From positions 1 to 9,560 of the forward strand of contig CALEIW010000090.1 of assembly GCA_937876055.1 (NCBI GenBank): 9,560 bases of DNA, read 5' to 3'. Positions 6,424 to 9,560 of this stretch are shown piece after piece (within the stretch, counting starts at the first letter, position 1; every line of letters begins with the position of its first letter). This DNA is from an uncultured euryarchaeote (GTDB taxonomy: Archaea; Thermoplasmatota; Poseidoniia; Poseidoniales; Thalassarchaeaceae). A program made the translations under genes and the position numbers. Below the pieces are notes generated by a model. It did no database searches. It saw only the letters and a list, made by a program, of their open reading frames with translations, and was not told where the DNA came from.

Positions 6424-6559
6424 ACAACCCTCGTTCGCCTTTCCCAATATCAAGTGATGTTTCAGAATACATACTCTAATCCAGTGTAAAAATCCTAAAT
6501 TTGAGTTGATTATTCCTCCTTCGTCATTGTGAAATAGACCAATTAACCCGTGGTATCGC
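6339..6559. repeat. 221-base perfect direct repeat, copy 2
   Basis: Identical to 5749-5969. It starts inside the last codons of the small membrane protein gene and ends two bases before tRNA-Leu. Apart from the gene end and the UbiB fragment, positions 6353-6561 hold no gene. This copy must also contain whatever upstream promoter drives the tRNA. I see no strong TATA box, only a weak gaaatag near 6531-6537. Confidence 0.97.
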
Positions 6560-6561
6560 AA

Positions 6562-6646
6562 GCAGAGGTACCCGAGCGGTCAAAGGGGCTGGGATGAGGT
6601 CCCAGTGCGTAGTGCTTCGCAGGTTCAAATCCTGCCCTCTGCACCA
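6562..6646 (+). tRNA. tRNA-Leu (anticodon GAG), CCA encoded
   Basis: An 85-base cloverleaf. The acceptor stem is GCAGAGG (6562-6568) with CCTCTGC (6636-6642), followed by discriminator A6643 and a genomic CCA (6644-6646). The D-stem pairs CCC with GGG. The anticodon stem is CTGGG (6589-6593) with CCCAG (6601-6605), around loop ATGAGGT. The anticodon GAG is at 6596-6598, preceded by T33. A variable arm of 13 bases with a short stem marks it as class II. The T-stem is GCAGG/CCTGC with loop TTCAAAT. It reads CUC and CUU codons. The D-arm (GAGCGGTCAAAGG) looks archaeal. No intron is present. The 3' end touches the stop codon of the convergent gene. Confidence 0.95.
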
Positions 6647-7288
6647 TTACTTCATCTCGATTTTTGAAAAGACAATACCTGCGATTTCACCAGCTTCAAG
6701 TGGTTCGATTTCATGCTCCACGATAAGGTGACTAATCAGTCGATGTTGTTCTATGCGTCCGTGACATTCTGGACACTCTACGATTCGCGGCGCCCTGTAG
6801 CCAACAAATTCTGCTCTCCCGACCGGCGTCATCAACCTAGTTGCAGTACGTACGAGAACCATCCCAAACGCTAGCGAGAAAATTATCAATCCGCAAGTAA
6901 ATCCTGAGAAAATAGGTGCTGGAGGGCGATTTTGTAGCAACTGTATGTCATTGACAACAAAGTACTGAGAGGAATTTCGCATCTCGGAGATATCGATTAT
7001 ATGGCTGAAGTTCTCATTTCTTACACTCAAGATTAATTCAGCACCGTCATGATATTCTTCGACATCCAATTCTAAAGTAAATCTACCATACATGTCGGTG
7101 TTCGACTCTGTGCCTCTGAATGGATGACAGTCGTATTCTTGACTATTACAAACTATTTCCACATCATTGTAGTTCACGGTACTCCCATCGGAATATGTCA
7201 CGATTCCACTGATTCGATAGGTTTCTGCCTCCACGAGAGATGGAGCCGCAAAGCACACTAGCACAACGGCGAGCCAATACAATCGCAT
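6647..7288 (-). CDS. Membrane protein: secreted beta domain, one TM helix, CCHH zinc-finger-like tail
   Basis: A 213-residue protein that I do not recognise as a named family. It begins with a signal peptide (about residues 1-21, ending VEA). Residues ~24-115 look like a small extracellular beta-sandwich of the carboxypeptidase-regulatory/transthyretin-like sort (SGIVTYSDGS, then MYGRFTLELDV), with a pair of cysteines (C47, C54) that could form a disulfide. One transmembrane helix covers about residues 126-148. The cytoplasmic tail has C172-x2-C175-x11-H187-x4-H192, a plausible zinc site. Such an architecture could link an outside ligand to an inside partner, but that is inference. The stop codon (6647-6649) directly follows the convergent tRNA's CCA. 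The MOSC gene ends 62 bases upstream, so joint transcription is possible. No clear TATA box or Shine-Dalgarno site precedes ATG 7288. Confidence 0.75.
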   Translation of the reverse strand: MRLYWLAVVLVCFAAPSLVEAETYRISGIVTYSDGSTVNYNDVEIVCNSQEYDCHPFRGTESNTDMYGRFTLELDVEEYHDGAELILSVRNENFSHIIDISEMRNSSQYFVVNDIQLLQNRPPAPIFSGFTCGLIIFSLAFGMVLVRTATRLMTPVGRAEFVGYRAPRIVECPECHGRIEQHRLISHLIVEHEIEPLEAGEIAGIVFSKIEMK

Positions 7289-7350
7289 GTAATTAGTCAG
7301 AAGGAACTTGTTTTCAATTGATGTTTGAAATTTTGAATCATACTCAACCC

Positions 7351-7818
7351 TTACAGTAGAATGACCTGACTTCCGACCTGGACTCCTCCTTCCTCAATAA
7401 CAGAAGCAGACCATCGGGACCAACCTAATTCCAACTCGTGATCTATTCGTGAAAACGCACCATCGATGAATGACTTTCCAATTTTGCTGCACGGAGCGGT
7501 AGGCTCGCTAAGCTCAATCATCGCTTCACCAATCATCATTCGAGTTCCAACATCTAGAGTCGGCCAATCTACGCCTTCGATAGTGATGTTTTCTCCAGTA
7601 GTCCCAATATCAATGGAGTGCCCCTCGCTCTTCAATTTCTCAATTTGTTCTAATGAAAATAGCGTCACTGCTCGCGTACCAGTACTATTTTTCTTCTCTG
7701 TTCGGAATTTATTGAAATCTCCTTCAACTCCTTCGAATTTTATTTGGGCTTTGTCAATAGGTAACTTTGGAACTCCACCTTGTGTACTGATGTTGATTGA
7801 ATGTACAACAGCGCTCAT
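7351..7818 (-). CDS. MOSC domain protein
   Basis: A 155-residue stand-alone MOSC domain. This family is named after the molybdenum-cofactor sulfurase C-terminus, and members such as YiiM and mARC bind the cofactor and act on N-hydroxylated or sulfur substrates. Visible family features are the GVEGDFNK segment (residues 30-37), TLFSLEQIE (52-60), GTTGENITIEGVDW (72-85), and the EPTAPC segment with the conserved cysteine C110, which holds the cofactor in related enzymes. The length fits a minimal MOSC protein. A strong AGGTGA site (7825-7830) lies six bases before ATG 7818. The gene follows the APH-fold kinase by 25 bases on the same strand and probably shares its transcript. No molybdopterin biosynthesis gene is in view, so the reaction stays open. 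Confidence 0.88.
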   Translation of the reverse strand: MSAVVHSINISTQGGVPKLPIDKAQIKFEGVEGDFNKFRTEKKNSTGTRAVTLFSLEQIEKLKSEGHSIDIGTTGENITIEGVDWPTLDVGTRMMIGEAMIELSEPTAPCSKIGKSFIDGAFSRIDHELELGWSRWSASVIEEGGVQVGSQVILL

Positions 7819-7824
7819 CTATCT

Positions 7825-7830
7825 TCACCT
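7825..7830 (-). promoter_or_regulatory. Shine-Dalgarno site of the MOSC gene
   Basis: AGGTGA on the minus strand, six bases upstream of ATG 7818. It is a long match to the 16S rRNA 3' end and lies in the 25-base gap after the kinase stop codon. Confidence 0.65.
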
Positions 7831-7843
7831 AGTAGTCTATACA

Positions 7844-8770
7844 TCAAAAATTAAACTCATTTTCGAGCCGATTTACCATTTCCAAATATCGTCCTCTGAG
7901 CTCATCATCTGGCTGAGTCATAACATGCTTCCAATATCTCCATGCCGCAATCGAAAGTGTAGCATATCTGTGAAGTGCAGGTAAGGCAAACTTCTCATCC
8001 TGAGATAGTGGACGAATCGATTCATAGCCTTCCAGTAATGCATTCCACCGCTCATGCATGGGCTCTTCATCGCCCCAACCAAATCCGACGAAAGCCATCA
8101 TTAAATCAAACGCACAAGGGCCGATGAAAGCCTCTTCCAAGTCAAGGATAGCCGCAACTGAACCATCTCCAATGATATTATCTGGGAACAGATCGCCATG
8201 CAAAATCCCCTGTGGTAAATCAGCTGAAATTTGGTCGCGTAAACTCTCAGATTCTTTCTTCAGAGAGATTAGAAAATCAGACCAAGAATTTGTATCGTCT
8301 GCTATTTCGAACATTTCCTCAAACAGAGACCACCCCATTCTGTAATCGGTTGGAAAACAATCTGTAGTCGGGATTTGGTGAAGTAGGGCCAAAGTTTCTC
8401 CAAGACTCTTCAGAGATTTCTCATCAATACCCAACATACCGCCTTCAACGAATGGCAGTAGAGTCCAGGCCATCCCTTCCTTTTCAACGACTAACTCACC
8501 ATCGAGAAATTCGATTGGTACGGCGGTAGGTATGCCATGTTCATCGAGGTGACAATGTCTAGCCACAACACGCCTTACTTCCTCAATCGTATTTGCATTC
8601 CATACTTTTAGAACGACTTTGGAAGCGTCAGTTAGAGTTAGGAGAATGTTGGTATTATCCCAACCTCCTTGTAATATTTCCATGGTGTTTACGCTTGCGA
8701 GACCCGCCTGACTCAGCAATTCATTTGCCTCATCAACTCCCACATCAATTCGCCGCATATCAATCACCAT
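7844..8770 (-). CDS. APH-fold small-molecule kinase (homoserine/hydroxylysine/choline kinase-like)
   Basis: A 308-residue aminoglycoside phosphotransferase-fold kinase. The N-lobe has a glycine-containing loop (QGGWDNTN, 34-41) and the ATP-binding lysine K55 in VVLKVW. The hinge is TLLPFVEG. The catalytic loop is H191-G-D193-L-F-P-D-N198. The metal site reads I-L-D210-L-E212, in place of the commoner DFD or DFE. The form ILHGDLFPDN recalls type II homoserine kinases, and the family also includes hydroxylysine and choline/ethanolamine kinases. It directly follows an AGXT2L-type PLP enzyme. That points to phosphorylation of an amino alcohol such as hydroxylysine or ethanolamine, whose phosphate the neighbour would eliminate; the substrate is inferred from context only. 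ATG 8770 overlaps the upstream gene by eleven bases. ATG 8758, one base after that gene's TGA and with GGTGA upstream, is an equally good start and would give 304 residues. Confidence 0.85.
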   Translation of the reverse strand: MVIDMRRIDVGVDEANELLSQAGLASVNTMEILQGGWDNTNILLTLTDASKVVLKVWNANTIEEVRRVVARHCHLDEHGIPTAVPIEFLDGELVVEKEGMAWTLLPFVEGGMLGIDEKSLKSLGETLALLHQIPTTDCFPTDYRMGWSLFEEMFEIADDTNSWSDFLISLKKESESLRDQISADLPQGILHGDLFPDNIIGDGSVAAILDLEEAFIGPCAFDLMMAFVGFGWGDEEPMHERWNALLEGYESIRPLSQDEKFALPALHRYATLSIAAWRYWKHVMTQPDDELRGRYLEMVNRLENEFNF

Positions 8771-9560
8771 TTCCGCTCAGTACGCCGTTTAGACATTCTA
8801 GAGTCATATCGATATCCTGTCTTGTAAGTACCATTGGCGGCTTGATTTTGATGACGTTATGGTGCGGCCCATCGGTACTCAACAATACCCCTAAATCTCT
8901 CATTTCACGAACCACTCTTTCAGCCTCTTCGGCATTCGGCTCTAATGTAATCCGGTCGTGAACAAACTCAATTCCGATGAAGAGGCCTCTTCCTCTAACA
9001 TCTCCAATCACTGGACAGGCTTCTTTCAGTTTACGAAGCCCATTCAAGAAATATTCACCATACTCTTTCGCCTGCTCTTGCAAGCCTTCATCTTCAATTA
9101 CGTCGAGTACTGCATTGCCAATTGCGCAAGAGACTGGATTACCTCCTGTAGAACTGAACCATTCCATCTCTCCAAGAGAAGAAGCTATTTCCCTAGTAGT
9201 AAAAACTGCAGCCATAGGATGACCATTACCTATCGATTTACCAAGAACAACAATATCCGGAACAACATCTTGAGATTCGAAGGCCCACATATGAGTTCCA
9301 AAGCGGCCAAAGCCAACCTGCACCTCGTCCACAATCAGCAGACCACCAGCCTCCTTTGTGTATGTCTGAGCAAGTCTGAGATAGCCATCAGGTAGTGGAA
9401 TTTGACCTGCGCATGAGAGCATTGGCTCAATCAGAAATCCAGCCACACTTCCCGCATTAGAGATTACATCCCTCGTCTCTTGTTCGTAATCGACACCTGC
9501 CCTTCGATATTCATCTGGAACAGGAACAACGTGTACCCAAGGCTCAGGAACTCCTTTACC
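8760..9560 (-). CDS. Class III aminotransferase-fold PLP enzyme, AGXT2L/phospho-lyase type (5' end missing)
   Basis: The reading frame stays open to the right edge, so the start lies outside; 266 codons plus the stop are present. Seen in order are IEPMLSCAGQ, the cofactor Asp in VDEVQVGFGR (codon 9327-9329), VPDIVVLGK with the PLP lysine at codon 9237-9239, GNGHPMAAV, STGGNPVSCAIG, GDVRGRGLFIG and the C-terminal DGPHHNVIKIKPPM. From memory these match the AGXT2L group closely: ethanolamine-phosphate phospho-lyase and 5-phosphohydroxylysine phospho-lyase. They resemble true aminotransferases less. The expected reaction removes phosphate and ammonia from a phosphorylated amino alcohol to give an aldehyde. 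The APH-fold kinase gene overlaps or abuts its stop and would make the substrate. A plain omega-transaminase remains possible. An apparent GTG start at 9446 is internal and not real. Confidence 0.88.
   Translation of the reverse strand, partial: GKGVPEPWVHVVPVPDEYRRAGVDYEQETRDVISNAGSVAGFLIEPMLSCAGQIPLPDGYLRLAQTYTKEAGGLLIVDEVQVGFGRFGTHMWAFESQDVVPDIVVLGKSIGNGHPMAAVFTTREIASSLGEMEWFSSTGGNPVSCAIGNAVLDVIEDEGLQEQAKEYGEYFLNGLRKLKEACPVIGDVRGRGLFIGIEFVHDRITLEPNAEEAERVVREMRDLGVLLSTDGPHHNVIKIKPPMVLTRQDIDMTLECLNGVLSGNGD

Noticed and set aside
5749..6559. Insertion sequence or tRNA-integrated element
   Set aside because: There is no transposase or integrase, no terminal inverted repeats and no copy of the tRNA 3' end at the far boundary. 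The repeat ends two bases before the tRNA 5' end, not inside it.
6316..6561. 81-codon minus-strand reading frame from a TTG at 6561
   Set aside because: It is repeat copy 2 read through the UbiB upstream region and the 28-codon fragment. No independent coding signal; treated as a gene fragment.
7466..7984. 172-codon plus-strand open frame
   Set aside because: It lies antisense to the MOSC gene and the kinase 3' end, whose family motifs are clear. The plus-strand translation shows no domain.
8958..9395. 145-codon plus-strand open frame
   Set aside because: It is antisense to the well-supported PLP enzyme and has no recognisable features.
8760..9446. Complete 228-residue PLP enzyme starting at GTG 9446
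   Set aside because: The frame continues open to 9560 with family-like sequence, and the class III fold needs some 400-450 residues, so the gene is cut by the window edge, not short.
1..9560. CRISPR array or phage defence system
   Set aside because: No short spaced repeats were seen, and no gene has nuclease, Cas or other defence motifs. The only clear repeat is the 221-base pair.

Overview
The window most resembles a marine planktonic euryarchaeon, with Marine Group II (Candidatus Poseidoniales) as my best guess. Three things suggest this. The tRNA-Leu has an archaeal-type D-arm. TATA-like boxes lie about 26 bases before some start codons, as expected for leaderless archaeal transcripts. 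The proteins include a lipobox-bearing lipoprotein and acidic, membrane-anchored proteins typical of that group. The placement is an inference from style; no phylogenetic marker is present.

Positions 1-105 hold at most the C-terminal tail of a plus-strand gene. Positions 106-4518 are a tight minus-strand cluster, read right to left: phytoene synthase (crtB), phytoene desaturase (crtI), an SDR-family protein without the catalytic tyrosine, a thioredoxin-fold lipoprotein, and a four-helix membrane protein of the ABA4/DUF4281 family. Gaps between these genes are 2, 17, 13 and 1 bases, so they are probably one operon. It makes a C40 carotene and probably modifies it. No lycopene cyclase or carotene dioxygenase is in view. 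A UbiB/ABC1 (COQ8-like) atypical kinase lies just upstream (4589-5833) on the same strand; this family is linked to prenyl-lipid metabolism.

Positions 5749-6559 are the structural oddity. A perfect 221-base direct repeat (5749-5969 and 6339-6559) brackets a 369-base unique segment that carries nearly all of a small two-helix membrane protein gene (6020-6352, plus strand). The first copy is the 5' end and upstream region of the UbiB gene. The second copy sits directly before tRNA-Leu(GAG), leaves a 28-codon UbiB fragment there, and supplies the last residues and stop codon of the small gene. It may be a recent duplication or insertion, or an assembly artefact.

Positions 6562-9560 hold tRNA-Leu(GAG) on the plus strand, then four minus-strand genes: a secreted-domain/TM/zinc-finger-like membrane protein whose stop codon abuts the tRNA CCA, a MOSC-domain protein, an APH-fold small-molecule kinase, and a class III aminotransferase-fold enzyme of the AGXT2L type that runs off the right edge. 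The last two resemble the kinase plus phospho-lyase pairs that break down hydroxylysine or ethanolamine phosphate.
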